30,439 bases of DNA from a virus. The position numbers and the translations under genes are program-made. The stretch is from positions 1 through 30,439 of IMG/VR virus record IMGVR_UViG_3300048593_000017; one strand, written 5' to 3'. Below are positions 14,936-22,111 of the stretch, piece after piece. Below the pieces are notes generated by a model that saw nothing but the letters and a program-made list of their open reading frames with translations, was not told the origin of the DNA and did no database searches. Numbering within the stretch: the first letter of the stretch is position 1; every line of letters begins with the position of its first letter.

Positions 14936-14959
14936 CAGTGTCATTTAACCGACACCACT

Positions 14960-15295
14960 ATGAAAACACTTTTTGAAATCATTGATTTTATTGCAGAAAG
15001 GAATCTAAATTCTTTGACTGTAGAACTGGAAAACACTACATGTGAAATTCCACTATCTAAGTTTGAAAACTGGCTGGAACGCACAGACAGACTGAACTGG
15101 GTGCATGACTGGTCAGATCACACTGGTGAGCATTGCCAGGAATCAGGCACATACACACTGGATCAGTATTGGGACATGTCACATAAGTACATTTCACATG
15201 ACATCTACACTTACATTCTTTTGCACTTTGTAGATCCATTCAAAGACATCAAAAATTCAATCACCAAAATAACAGCTGAATATGCAGGAAAATAA
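14960..15295 (+). CDS. Early hypothetical protein
   Basis: The 111-residue acidic protein is rich in aromatic residues, His and Asp (NWVHDWSDHTGEHCQ, YWDMSHKYISHDIYTYI). The His, Asp and Cys cluster could bind metal, but no family is recognised. It is first in the operon leading to the ERF and SSB genes and has a CTATG start context. Confidence 0.55.
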   Translation: MKTLFEIIDFIAERNLNSLTVELENTTCEIPLSKFENWLERTDRLNWVHDWSDHTGEHCQESGTYTLDQYWDMSHKYISHDIYTYILLHFVDPFKDIKNSITKITAEYAGK

Positions 15296-15482
15296 ACTAC
15301 CTACCTGGTGTGACCTAGTGCCACATGAAAGACATCAACTGTTGGGTGAACTGATTGATGCCATGATCTACAGCCCAGTGGCTGTGATGACCATCCAGGA
15401 TGTCCTGAAATGCTTTAAGACAGCTGGATATGTTAAAAGCACTATACTACCAATAAATACTATCATAAATGAAAACAACTAA
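15282..15482 (+). CDS. Small early hypothetical protein
   Basis: The 66-residue product overlaps the previous gene by 14 bases and the ERF gene by 14. It is helical (ERHQLLGELIDAMIYSP, VMTIQDVLKCFKTAGY), and the second half could be a winged-helix fragment. No family is recognised. Confidence 0.5.
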   Translation: MQENKLPTWCDLVPHERHQLLGELIDAMIYSPVAVMTIQDVLKCFKTAGYVKSTILPINTIINENN

Positions 15483-16119
15483 AGCAATGACACAAAACAA
15501 CATTTACATGGCCATCAATGCAATCATGCAGGAAATTGAGGCCATTGGTAAAAACAAAAAGAATCAACAGCAGGGCTATTCATTCAGAGGCATTGATGAC
15601 ATGTACAATGCTTTGCAGCCACTGTTCAAAAAGAATGCAGTATTCATCACCAGCAATGTCCTGGAATCTAAGAGAGAGGAAAGGCAGACAGCCAAAGGTG
15701 GTGTGCTGATCTACACCATTGCCAAATGCCAGTTTAAATTTTTCACCACTGATGGATCATACATTGAATCTGTCCTGGAGGGTGAGGCTATGGACAGCGG
15801 TGACAAGTCTACCAACAAAGCCATGTCTACTGCATTGAAATATGCACTGATGCAAATGTTTCTGATCCCTACAGAGGAAAAGCTGGACACTGAGTATGAC
15901 ACACATGAGGTCAAACCAAAGGCAGAGCCACAGCCATCTGAGGTTGATCTGTTGGCCAGGAAAGCATATACCACTGTAGATGATCTGTTGATGGTGCTGG
16001 ACAGCTGTGAGAGCATAGGACAGCTGAATACACTGTACCACATGAACAGCAAAATGGTTGAGGAAAACAATATCAAATCACACTTTACAACTAAAAAAGA
16101 TGCAATTAGAAAAAATTAA
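15469..16119 (+). CDS. ERF family single-strand annealing protein
   Basis: The protein has 216 residues; a start at 15487 would remove six. The ERF pattern is clear: GYSFRGIDDMYNALQPLF (36-53), AKGGVLIYTIAKCQFKF (75-91), and GEAMDSGDKSTNKAMS followed by ALKYALMQMF (105-131). A variable helical tail follows. ERF proteins anneal complementary single strands and aid phage recombination, end repair and circularisation. An SSB gene lies one gene downstream, a common partnership. Confidence 0.85.
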   Translation: MKTTKAMTQNNIYMAINAIMQEIEAIGKNKKNQQQGYSFRGIDDMYNALQPLFKKNAVFITSNVLESKREERQTAKGGVLIYTIAKCQFKFFTTDGSYIESVLEGEAMDSGDKSTNKAMSTALKYALMQMFLIPTEEKLDTEYDTHEVKPKAEPQPSEVDLLARKAYTTVDDLLMVLDSCESIGQLNTLYHMNSKMVEENNIKSHFTTKKDAIRKN

Positions 16120-16537
16120 TCTTGATGACATTAAGGTAGGGGAAATTGCCCCTACCAAATTTGGCCTGGATCTGATGGCTGAGGCCATTGCAGAACAGGT
16201 GAAAGATGGCTACATCAATCCACTGGATGCTGTGATCAGACTGAATGCAATGGAGACATTGACTAAGATGGTCAGAGAGAAAATCAGCAGTGATGTGATG
16301 GATGAACTGGGCAAACACCCAAAGATGAAAGCTGAGATCAATGGGGTGCAGGTGTCAGAAATGACCAGCATCAAATATGACTACAGCCATCTACCTGGAT
16401 GGTCAGAACTGGATCAGCAGATTGCAGAACTAAAGGAAAAGCAGAAAGCTATTGAGGATCATGAAAGGACATACCACAAAGGTGATTTGCCGATCAAGAC
16501 CAGCACATCAACATTCAAAATTCAAATCCCTAAATAA
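16100..16537 (+). CDS. Hypothetical early protein between ERF and SSB
   Basis: The start at 16100 gives 145 residues and overlaps ERF by 20 bases; a TTG at 16058 is less likely. The protein is acidic and helical (MAEAIAEQVKDGYINPLDAV, MVREKISSDVMDELGKH) with a predicted coiled coil near 105-130 (LDQQIAELKEKQKAIEDHE). This gene type is often found beside phage SSBs, but I cannot name a family. Its place suggests a recombination or SSB accessory role. Confidence 0.5.
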   Translation: MQLEKINLDDIKVGEIAPTKFGLDLMAEAIAEQVKDGYINPLDAVIRLNAMETLTKMVREKISSDVMDELGKHPKMKAEINGVQVSEMTSIKYDYSHLPGWSELDQQIAELKEKQKAIEDHERTYHKGDLPIKTSTSTFKIQIPK

Positions 16538-16544
16538 AACAAAC

Positions 16545-16868
16545 ATGAGCAAATTGCTATCAGGCAGTATCTGCCTATCAGACATTCCAAAGGACAAAAT
16601 TTGGAAATCAGAAAAAACAGGAAAACAGTATCTGAACATCAATGTGTGGATCAATGATGATGCAGACAAGTTTGGAAAAAATGGCAGCATCCAGGTAAAT
16701 CAAACCAAAGAGGAAAGAGAGGCCAAAGACACAAAAGTGTATGTGGGCAACCTTAAATTTGTGGAGGCAAAGCAACAGACTGCTGCTGCCAATGTACCTG
16801 TAAAAAAGTCAGCACCAGCTGCACCTGTAGAGGATGCAGAGATTGTTGATGATGATCTACCATTTTAA
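16545..16868 (+). CDS. ssb: Single-stranded DNA-binding protein (SSB-like)
   Basis: The ATG at 16545 gives 107 residues. The upstream TTG at 16452 would overlap the previous gene and add unrelated sequence. Residues 1-75 form a short OB-fold-like region (LSGSICLSDIPKDKIW, YLNINVWINDDADKFG, TKVYVGNLKFVE), followed by a flexible Ala/Pro linker and an acidic end, DDDLPF, the hallmark SSB tail that recruits partner proteins. It would coat single strands during replication and annealing. A strong terminator follows. Confidence 0.75.
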   Translation: MSKLLSGSICLSDIPKDKIWKSEKTGKQYLNINVWINDDADKFGKNGSIQVNQTKEEREAKDTKVYVGNLKFVEAKQQTAAANVPVKKSAPAAPVEDAEIVDDDLPF

Positions 16869-16874
16869 TCAATT

Positions 16875-16910
16875 AGCCCAGCATATCACAGTGCTGGGCT
16901 TTACTTTTTA
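16875..16910 (+). terminator. Strong terminator after SSB
   Basis: AGCCCAGCA (16875-16883) pairs perfectly with TGCTGGGCT (16892-16900) over eight bases, followed by TTACTTTTTA. No promoter is obvious between it and the next gene, so some read-through is expected. Confidence 0.8.
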
Positions 16911-16913
16911 ACT

Positions 16914-17096
16914 ATGAAAAGACTAAAATGCAGAGAGGTCAGGGGTGTCATTTGCCTGTACAAAAATGACCGTTTAATCAGGGATCAGAAGTTTTTTAAA
17001 CGCTATGACATGAAAAAATACATGAAGCAGTTTAAAGAGATCTGTGACCATTCAAAACCTAATCTTTATTACATCACCATCCTATTAGACATGTAA
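16914..17096 (+). CDS. Small basic hypothetical protein
   Basis: The 60-residue product is strongly basic (MKRLKCREVRGVICLYKN, FFKRYDMKKYMKQFKEICDH). It begins four bases after the SSB terminator with a CTATG context. A nucleic-acid-binding role is possible from charge alone. No family is recognised. Confidence 0.45.
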   Translation: MKRLKCREVRGVICLYKNDRLIRDQKFFKRYDMKKYMKQFKEICDHSKPNLYYITILLDM

Positions 17097-17097
17097 C

Positions 17098-17367
17098 ATG
17101 TATGACTATCAAACCAGCCTACCTGCATACCAGGAGGCACAGAAAAACATCAATTTAAAACAAAGCATTGTTTTAGATGCCATCATTAAACTAGGCACAT
17201 GCTGTGACCATCAGATTGCAGAACAGCTGGACTGGCCTATCAACAGGGTGACACCCAGGAGAGGTGAACTGATTGAGGCTGGCAGGATTCAGTTTGCATT
17301 TAGGGGAAAGGATTTTGAAACAGGCAGGACTGTAAACTTTTGGAAACCCACTATTTTTTTGCCCTGA
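17098..17367 (+). CDS. Small winged-helix DNA-binding protein
   Basis: The 89-residue protein has a winged-helix pattern in residues 20-75: SIVLDAIIKLGTCCDHQIAE, then QLDWPINRVTPRRGELIEAG and a wing strand (RIQFAFRGKDFETGR). This resembles small phage regulators with MarR-like or replication-protein-like wings. It starts one base after the previous stop and is followed by a new promoter. Confidence 0.6.
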   Translation: MYDYQTSLPAYQEAQKNINLKQSIVLDAIIKLGTCCDHQIAEQLDWPINRVTPRRGELIEAGRIQFAFRGKDFETGRTVNFWKPTIFLP

Positions 17368-17380
17368 CATCAAAACTTAG

Positions 17381-17412
17381 TTTGGTAGTTTCAAAACTTT
17401 GAAACATATTTG
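17381..17412 (+). promoter_or_regulatory. Promoter for the leader, HNH and replication genes
   Basis: TTTG (17381-17384), 20 bases, then CATATTTG (17405-17412), one mismatch from TAnnTTTG. The 12-base sequence GAAACATATTTG is shared with the promoter-like site before the VRR-NUC gene at 19204. Confidence 0.6.
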
Positions 17413-17509
17413 AAAAACGATTCATACAGAAAGGGAAGTTCAGTATGAGTTTATTCGGTTAGTAACTAACCAGCCCCTTTGCATCTTCCCTGCACTGGGG
17501 CTTTTTTTT
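17413..17509 (+). ncRNA. Structured leader or small RNA candidate
   Basis: A promoter at 17381 and a terminator at 17472-17509 bracket about 95 bases with no gene of normal size. It contains a five-codon frame (ATG at 17445, stop ending 17462), a palindrome GGTTAGT-A-ACTAACC (17457-17471) and GGGAAG (17433-17438), which is complementary to CTTCCC in the terminator loop (17485-17490). It may act as an attenuator for the HNH and replication genes or as a free small RNA. Confidence 0.4.
17472..17509 (+). terminator. Terminator just before the HNH gene
   Basis: AGCCCC (17472-17477) pairs with GGGGCT (17497-17502), with an inner TGCA/TGCA pair (17480-17483 and 17491-17494), followed by a run of eight T. 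It ends seven bases before the HNH start codon. Confidence 0.8.
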
Positions 17510-17515
17510 AATCCT

Positions 17516-17863
17516 ATGACATATATAGAAAAATTACAAAGCCCAAAGTGGCAAAAGAAAAGACTAGAGATCCTGCAAAGAGATCAATGGGAATGTTGTG
17601 TTTGTAAAACTGGAGACACACAACTGCATGTACATCACAAAACATATGACTATGGGAATGATCCCTGGGATTATGATGATTCAAATTTTGTGACACTATG
17701 CAGCAAATGTCATTCTGTTGTGGAACATGATAAAACCATTTTTAATGCAGCAGTAAAATTTTTATTAAAAAACAATGTGTCCTATTACGATTTGATTGGT
17801 TTAGTACAAAATAAGTTTTGGGAAGTAAAAGCAAACATGCAAAAGGAAACTAATAATGGCTAA
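17516..17863 (+). CDS. HNH endonuclease
   Basis: The 115-residue protein has Cys27 and Cys30 (CCVC), the catalytic His cluster HVHH (38-41), an Asp/Asn-rich segment and CSKCH (62-66), which fits a zinc-supported HNH fold. It overlaps the replication gene by eight bases. Free-standing HNH genes in phages are often homing elements, and the A+T-rich codon use here and in the next gene differs somewhat from neighbours. Another role such as DNA processing is possible. Confidence 0.85.
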   Translation: MTYIEKLQSPKWQKKRLEILQRDQWECCVCKTGDTQLHVHHKTYDYGNDPWDYDDSNFVTLCSKCHSVVEHDKTIFNAAVKFLLKNNVSYYDLIGLVQNKFWEVKANMQKETNNG

Positions 17864-18623
17864 AAGATTTATTGATACAGGACTATTTGATGATGAATGG
17901 TTTTCTGAATTACCATGTGATGCTAAAATATTTTGGCTGTATTACTTAACAAAATGTGATCATGCTGGGCTATTAAAATTTAATAAAAGGCTGATTGAAT
18001 TTCAATGTGGATTCAAAGACTTAGAAAAAGTTTTGGATCAGTTTCCTAACCGTATTGTAAGAGTTAGTGAACAGTTGCTATTCTGTCCAAAATTTATTGA
18101 TTTTCAATATCCAGGATTCCCTGACTGCAAATTCAAAGCTGCCATTTCTGCAAAGGATATTTTGATCAAAAATAATATAGATCCTAACAGTTACCAAAGT
18201 GTTAGTCAAGACTTAAATAAGTCTTATGGTAACGGTAATGGTAAGAGTAATGGTAACGGTGATGGTATGGGTAAGAGTATAAGCAGATCAGAAAAACCTA
18301 AAAAAACTGATCATCTATTTTCTGAATCACCATTTTTTGACATTGAATTATTTAAAAGCCAGTTTGTAGGTACACAGTACGAGAATGCAAATTTCATGTA
18401 CTACCATGAAATCATTTCAAATTGGTCAGCATCAAATGGTAATAAGAAAAAGGACTGGATTGCCACAGCTAAAAACTGGATGGCTGCTGATATGACAAAA
18501 GGAAAATTCATTGATAATAAATTTAAACCAAATGGAACTGCAAAAACATACAAAACAGGAGTTAGCCATATCACAGACGAACAACTTAACGAGGCAGCTG
18601 CTAAACGCTTTGGCCGTTGGTAG
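17856..18623 (+). CDS. Replication initiation protein (O-like role)
   Basis: This is a 255-residue protein. The N-terminal 105 residues (FIDTGLFDDEWFSELP, AKIFWLYYLTKCDHAGLLKF) look like the winged-helix DNA-binding domain of phage replication proteins. A low-complexity linker (GNGNGKSNGNGDGMGKS, about 126-142) is coded by short GGTAA repeats. The C-terminal part (FYYHEI-like and WIATAKNWMAAD) resembles domains that contact a helicase or its loader. The layout, with repeats inside the gene between two domains, parallels lambda O. It overlaps the HNH gene upstream and the next gene downstream. Confidence 0.65.
   Translation: MAKRFIDTGLFDDEWFSELPCDAKIFWLYYLTKCDHAGLLKFNKRLIEFQCGFKDLEKVLDQFPNRIVRVSEQLLFCPKFIDFQYPGFPDCKFKAAISAKDILIKNNIDPNSYQSVSQDLNKSYGNGNGKSNGNGDGMGKSISRSEKPKKTDHLFSESPFFDIELFKSQFVGTQYENANFMYYHEIISNWSASNGNKKKDWIATAKNWMAADMTKGKFIDNKFKPNGTAKTYKTGVSHITDEQLNEAAAKRFGRW
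18208..18280. other. Putative replication origin with iterons inside the initiator gene
   Basis: An 18-base palindrome, AAGACTT-AAAT-AAGTCTT (18208-18225), is followed from 18228 to 18280 by nine six-base units of the GGTAAN type (GGTAAC, GGTAAT, GGTAAG, AGTAAT, GGTAAC, GGTGAT, GGTATG, GGTAAG, AGTATA). An A+T-rich stretch lies just downstream (about 18290-18357) and could be the unwinding element. Confidence 0.5.
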
Positions 18624-19155
18624 CACTGGCCAGGTGTTCAATGAGATGTGCAGATGGAAAGAAAAGGGAGAGCCATTGCCAATGATGGTGATCCAACAGA
18701 TCCCAGTAAAGGACAGGCTGCCAGGACTGGCTGAAAAGTATGGGAATGATAAGATGGCCACAATACTAGCCAAAGCAATCAACAGGGCTTTGTCAAATTT
18801 CAACCTGAGGGTAGGCATGAATGCAGATCAGGTGATGGAATTGTCACTACAGCTGATTGATTCAGCGAATGAGGATCAGCTGGCATTTGAGGACATCATG
18901 CTATTCCTGGATGGTATGATCAAAGCAAAGTATGGCAAAGTCTATGACCGTATGGACATCCCTACATTTTTTGAAATGCTAGAGCAATACAGGGATGAAA
19001 GGCACAGGCAGTATGTAAGATTCAAAGATGAACAGAATGCACAATTCAAATCCAGTGGTGATTCAAACAGATCCAGTGATGATGTGACCAGTGAAAAAGA
19101 ACAGTTCAGAAATGCCATGAAAAGCTACATGCAGGAATCAGCAAAAAAAAGTTAG
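18532..19155 (+). CDS. Replication-associated hypothetical protein, possible helicase loader
   Basis: With the ATG at 18532 the protein has 207 residues and overlaps the initiator gene by 92 bases; ATG 18646 is an alternative giving 169 residues and no overlap. The central part (KMATILAKAINRALSNFNL, then IMLFLDGMIKAKYGKVYDRM and FFEMLEQYRDERHRQY) recalls DUF6633-like proteins near replication genes of Bacteroidota; this memory match is weak. No Walker motif is seen. The tail is Ser, Asp and Lys rich. Position next to the initiator and origin suggests a loader or accessory role. Confidence 0.5.
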   Translation: MELQKHTKQELAISQTNNLTRQLLNALAVGSTGQVFNEMCRWKEKGEPLPMMVIQQIPVKDRLPGLAEKYGNDKMATILAKAINRALSNFNLRVGMNADQVMELSLQLIDSANEDQLAFEDIMLFLDGMIKAKYGKVYDRMDIPTFFEMLEQYRDERHRQYVRFKDEQNAQFKSSGDSNRSSDDVTSEKEQFRNAMKSYMQESAKKS

Positions 19156-19163
19156 TAAAATAT

Positions 19164-19194
19164 TTTGTACTATCAGAACATAGAAACATATTTG
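19164..19194 (+). promoter_or_regulatory. Promoter before the nuclease and sigma-like genes
   Basis: TTTG (19164-19167), 19 bases, then CATATTTG (19187-19194), one mismatch from the consensus. The -7 box ends nine bases before the ATG at 19204, so the transcript would have almost no leader. Confidence 0.55.
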
Positions 19195-19203
19195 GAATAT
19201 ACT

Positions 19204-19524
19204 ATGAAAGAATTGACTGTATCACACATCACAACTACTGCCATCAAGATCCTGGAAACCAGGATGTGTTTTGTATGGAGACAGAACAATCTAGCTGTCA
19301 GAGGCAGAACATTTACTGGACTGAAAGGTGTACCTGACATCATAGGATTCCACAAATTTACTGGTGTAGCTGTTTACTGTGAGGTCAAAACAATCAATGA
19401 CAGAATGAGCCAGGATCAAATCAATTTCATGAACAGAGCAAAAACATCAGGATGCCAATGCCTGATTGCAACAGAGGAAAATGGACTGGTGTGCATCAAA
19501 GAATGGACAAACCCAACCCTATGA
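19204..19524 (+). CDS. VRR-NUC domain nuclease
   Basis: The ATG at 19204 gives 106 residues; a TTG at 19165 is less likely because it lies in the promoter. The PD-(D/E)XK core of VRR-NUC nucleases is visible: GLKGVPDIIGF with Asp45, YCEVKT with Glu60 and Lys62, and SQDQINFM with Gln72, close to the family's usual minimal size. Such enzymes cut structured or flap DNA, often Holliday junction-like, and the gene lies among replication and recombination genes. Its stop overlaps the next ATG. Confidence 0.8.
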   Translation: MKELTVSHITTTAIKILETRMCFVWRQNNLAVRGRTFTGLKGVPDIIGFHKFTGVAVYCEVKTINDRMSQDQINFMNRAKTSGCQCLIATEENGLVCIKEWTNPTL

Positions 19525-20222
19525 AAAAAGATACCATCATCACACAGATGTACCAAGATAAGGACATCAACCAGGCCATCAGTAAGATGCAGCCTGTAGA
19601 ATTACAGGATGATTTAAGACAGGAAATTTTCCTGGTATTGTGTGAGATGGATTCAGAGAGACTGTGTGGCATGTGGACTAGTGGATATTTAAAATACTTT
19701 ATTGTCAGGACAATGTTGAACATGGCAAAGAGTGACCGATCTACATTTTTCAACATGTTCAGAAAGTCATTTGGTGAGTATTGTGACAACTATGAGACAG
19801 CAGATGACCAGTCAGATGTGCATGAGGAAATGGACAGCAAGCTGAAAAAGTCAATGGGTGAACTGCACTGGTATGAGAAAAACATATTTGAGGACTATGC
19901 TGAGAATGGAAAGAACATTTTGAAACTAAGCAGAGACACACAAATCCCCTACAGATCCCTATTTAAAACTGTAACGAAGGTTAAAAAGAAACTTTCAAAA
20001 GCACTTAGAAAAGAGGATATGACACAGAAAAAATTGATAGGGAATTTTATTCATGCAGGCCTGGATGTGATGATTGACATCAATAAGGAAACTGACATGG
20101 ACACATTGATTGACATCATTGATGAGGTAAATGAATTTATCAGGGAAAAGGTTGAGGGCAGACTGAAAGATGATGTGTGCATCAAACAAATTGGAGGCCT
20201 TAAAATTAAAAAAGTAATATGA
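19521..20222 (+). CDS. Sigma-70-like transcription factor
   Basis: The ATG at 19521 overlaps the nuclease stop (ATGA) and gives 233 residues. Residues 30-82 resemble sigma region 2 (DLRQEIFLVLCEM, then YLKYFIVRTMLNMAKSDRS). Residues 115-163 resemble region 4, with a helix-turn-helix (NILKLSRDTQIPYRSLFKTV followed by KKKLSKAL). An acidic helical extension (165-233) follows. It is the last large gene before the late region, so a role in late promoter use is plausible. A DNA-binding regulator that only resembles sigma factors is the alternative. Confidence 0.6.
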   Translation: MKKDTIITQMYQDKDINQAISKMQPVELQDDLRQEIFLVLCEMDSERLCGMWTSGYLKYFIVRTMLNMAKSDRSTFFNMFRKSFGEYCDNYETADDQSDVHEEMDSKLKKSMGELHWYEKNIFEDYAENGKNILKLSRDTQIPYRSLFKTVTKVKKKLSKALRKEDMTQKKLIGNFIHAGLDVMIDINKETDMDTLIDIIDEVNEFIREKVEGRLKDDVCIKQIGGLKIKKVI

Positions 20223-20479
20223 TCAATCTACTATTAAACATCCTAGCATCAGCACTATTCAGCTACTATTTTATTGAAATGGGCAGATTCCCATTGAAAT
20301 GGAAAATGAATTTCAAGCCATTCAACTGCCTGGTGTGTCTACCTGCATGGGTGTCACTGGTACTGTACATGTTGCCAATAGAGGCCACAGAGATCATCAT
20401 TGTCATGTTTGCATCAGCAATCCTGGCAGTATTATTTAAAACATTAATGAACAAAGCATATGAATCAGGATCACATTGA
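20219..20479 (+). CDS. Small membrane protein with Cys-x-x-Cys, DUF1360-like
   Basis: The 86-residue protein has hydrophobic segments at about 3-20, 41-55 and 57-73. Between the first two lies FNCLVCLPAW, which recalls DUF1360-type membrane proteins. ATG overlaps the sigma-like gene's stop. Lysis or membrane-associated roles are possible, but it lies far from the lysis cassette. The function is unknown. Confidence 0.5.
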   Translation: MINLLLNILASALFSYYFIEMGRFPLKWKMNFKPFNCLVCLPAWVSLVLYMLPIEATEIIIVMFASAILAVLFKTLMNKAYESGSH

Positions 20480-20771
20480 TTTTATTGAAAAGCACAAAAT
20501 AAACTTTGAGACAGTTAAACTGGGCTACACCAGGCAGATCCCTATGGATGTCCTGCAAATGTATGAACACATTTATCATCAGTATTTAGATCCACAGTAT
20601 GTGCTGACCTACTGGTGTGGTGGCTGTGTGTTTGACATGATGAAAAGGCTGATGCACTACTATGAGACAAATGTAGTAAATGCACAACCAGTTGTGCAAG
20701 CTGTTCAGGAATCTTTACAGGAGGCTGTGCAAACTGAGGCAAAACCTAAAGCAAAAAGAACAAAGAAATAA
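20460..20771 (+). CDS. Hypothetical protein with Cys pair and basic tail
   Basis: The 103-residue product overlaps the membrane protein gene by 20 bases. The N-terminal 70 residues are helical with YWCGGCVFDMM, which could bind metal. A Gln/Val/Glu-rich linker and a lysine-rich end (KPKAKRTKK) follow. I do not recognise a family; similar small proteins often lie near phage DNA-metabolism genes. Confidence 0.5.
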   Translation: MNQDHIDFIEKHKINFETVKLGYTRQIPMDVLQMYEHIYHQYLDPQYVLTYWCGGCVFDMMKRLMHYYETNVVNAQPVVQAVQESLQEAVQTEAKPKAKRTKK

Positions 20772-20774
20772 AAG

Positions 20775-20993
20775 ATGGAATGTGAGCATGGATGGAAAGG
20801 ACATTGCTGTTGCAACTGCACTAGACAAATACCACTAGGAAAACATCCAATGAATAGTGGTGATGGTAAAGGCAGGATGTCAGAAATTATGGGCTATGCA
20901 TGTACTGCATTTTGGGACATGGATAAAAATGAGCCAATGATATTTTTTGACAAGCAACATGGAATGTGTGAAATGCATTCACCTAAAATTTAA
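20775..20993 (+). CDS. Small cysteine-rich protein
   Basis: The 72-residue product contains CEHGWKGHCCCNCTRQ near its start and CEMH near its end, six Cys and several His in all, so it probably binds zinc. It lies in the early-to-late transition operon. The function is unknown. Confidence 0.5.
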   Translation: MECEHGWKGHCCCNCTRQIPLGKHPMNSGDGKGRMSEIMGYACTAFWDMDKNEPMIFFDKQHGMCEMHSPKI

Positions 20994-21005
20994 AATATAC
21001 CTACT

Positions 21006-21107
21006 ATGATCACCACAATCTACTGGATTTGCATTGCAGCTGTCATGACAGCATTTGCACTGGCTGGGATCTATGACTTACTGGTGCAAATCAAAAAGCT
21101 AAAATGA
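21006..21107 (+). CDS. 33-residue membrane peptide
   Basis: The small frame begins with ATG 21006 and its stop overlaps the glycosyltransferase ATG (ATGA). One membrane helix (IYWICIAAVMTAFALAGIY) is followed by a basic end (QIKKLK). The tight coupling to the next gene supports that it is translated. Confidence 0.5.
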   Translation: MITTIYWICIAAVMTAFALAGIYDLLVQIKKLK

Positions 21108-22111
21108 GAATATTAGTCATCACACAACAGAACAGTGGTGTGGGCTATCACAGACTGATGATGCCCATCTACTACATGAAAAAGGAATTTGCATTCTTTA
21201 CAGACACCATCAATGATGAGATCCTTTCTGAGCAATATGACATTGTGGTTGTCAATAGGTACATCCCAACCTGTCACATAGATGACCTAAAAGCCTACAG
21301 GGAAAAGTATGGTTTCAAACTGATCCTGGACATTGATGACTATTGGCATTTAGATCCCTGGCACATCCTGTATGGCCAGTATGATGCAGAGCCTATCATT
21401 GAACATATTAAGGCAGCTGACCTGGTTACCTGCACAAACATGGGATTGAGGTATCACATCAGCAAATACAATGAGAAAGTGCATGTAGTACCAAATGCCC
21501 TACCATACGGCAAAGATCAGTTCACTGATGTACACACACCAGGTGACAGGATAAGGGTGGTATATACAGGATCAATCACCCATCAGAAAGATGTGGCACT
21601 ATTGGGCAACCCATTCAAAAGGGTGCTGTCAGATAAGCACCTGGTCAATCAGCTGCATTTCACATTGTGTGGCTATGATCCAGCAAATGATTTTAGCAAG
21701 ATAGTATGGCACAGAATGATCAATGATTTTACTGTGGCACTACAAATGCCAGGGGCAGTCAAAAAGGCTTTGCCCATCACAGAGTACATGAATTTCTACA
21801 ATGAGGCTGATGTGTCTATTGTGCCACTGGTTGAAAGCAAGTTCAACAGCATGAAATCAAACCTGAAAGTATTAGAGGCAGCCACCAAAAAGATCCCTGT
21901 CATTGTCAGCAATGTTGATCCATACAAAGGATGCCCATACACAGTGAAGGTGAGCAAACAAACTGACTGGTATAAGGCAATCAAAAAAGTGGCCACAGAT
22001 GCTATTTATAGGAAGGAAATAGGTGAGGCAAACCATGAGTGGTGCAATCAATATTTCCATTTGGATAAGATTAATGAACTGAGACACCAGCTGTACAGCA
22101 GTCTCATTTAA
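21104..22111 (+). CDS. Glycosyltransferase, GT-B fold (GT4-like)
   Basis: The 335-residue protein has an N-terminal Rossmann domain (MRILVITQQNSGVGYHRLMM), a DIDDYWHL segment, a linker (VHVVPNALPYG), and a C-terminal domain with RVVYTGS and the nucleotide-sugar region ADVSIVPLVESKFNSMKSN followed by LKVLEA. These fit GT4-like enzymes that use an NDP-sugar. The acceptor could be modified phage DNA, virion protein or host surface glycan. It lies between DNA-metabolism and packaging genes, beside an HNH nuclease and a methyltransferase. Confidence 0.75.
   Translation: MRILVITQQNSGVGYHRLMMPIYYMKKEFAFFTDTINDEILSEQYDIVVVNRYIPTCHIDDLKAYREKYGFKLILDIDDYWHLDPWHILYGQYDAEPIIEHIKAADLVTCTNMGLRYHISKYNEKVHVVPNALPYGKDQFTDVHTPGDRIRVVYTGSITHQKDVALLGNPFKRVLSDKHLVNQLHFTLCGYDPANDFSKIVWHRMINDFTVALQMPGAVKKALPITEYMNFYNEADVSIVPLVESKFNSMKSNLKVLEAATKKIPVIVSNVDPYKGCPYTVKVSKQTDWYKAIKKVATDAIYRKEIGEANHEWCNQYFHLDKINELRHQLYSSLI

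Noticed and set aside
18511-18531. TTG start for the replication-associated gene
   Set aside because: A TTG start would extend the overlap with the initiator gene further. ATG codons at 18532 or 18646 are better.
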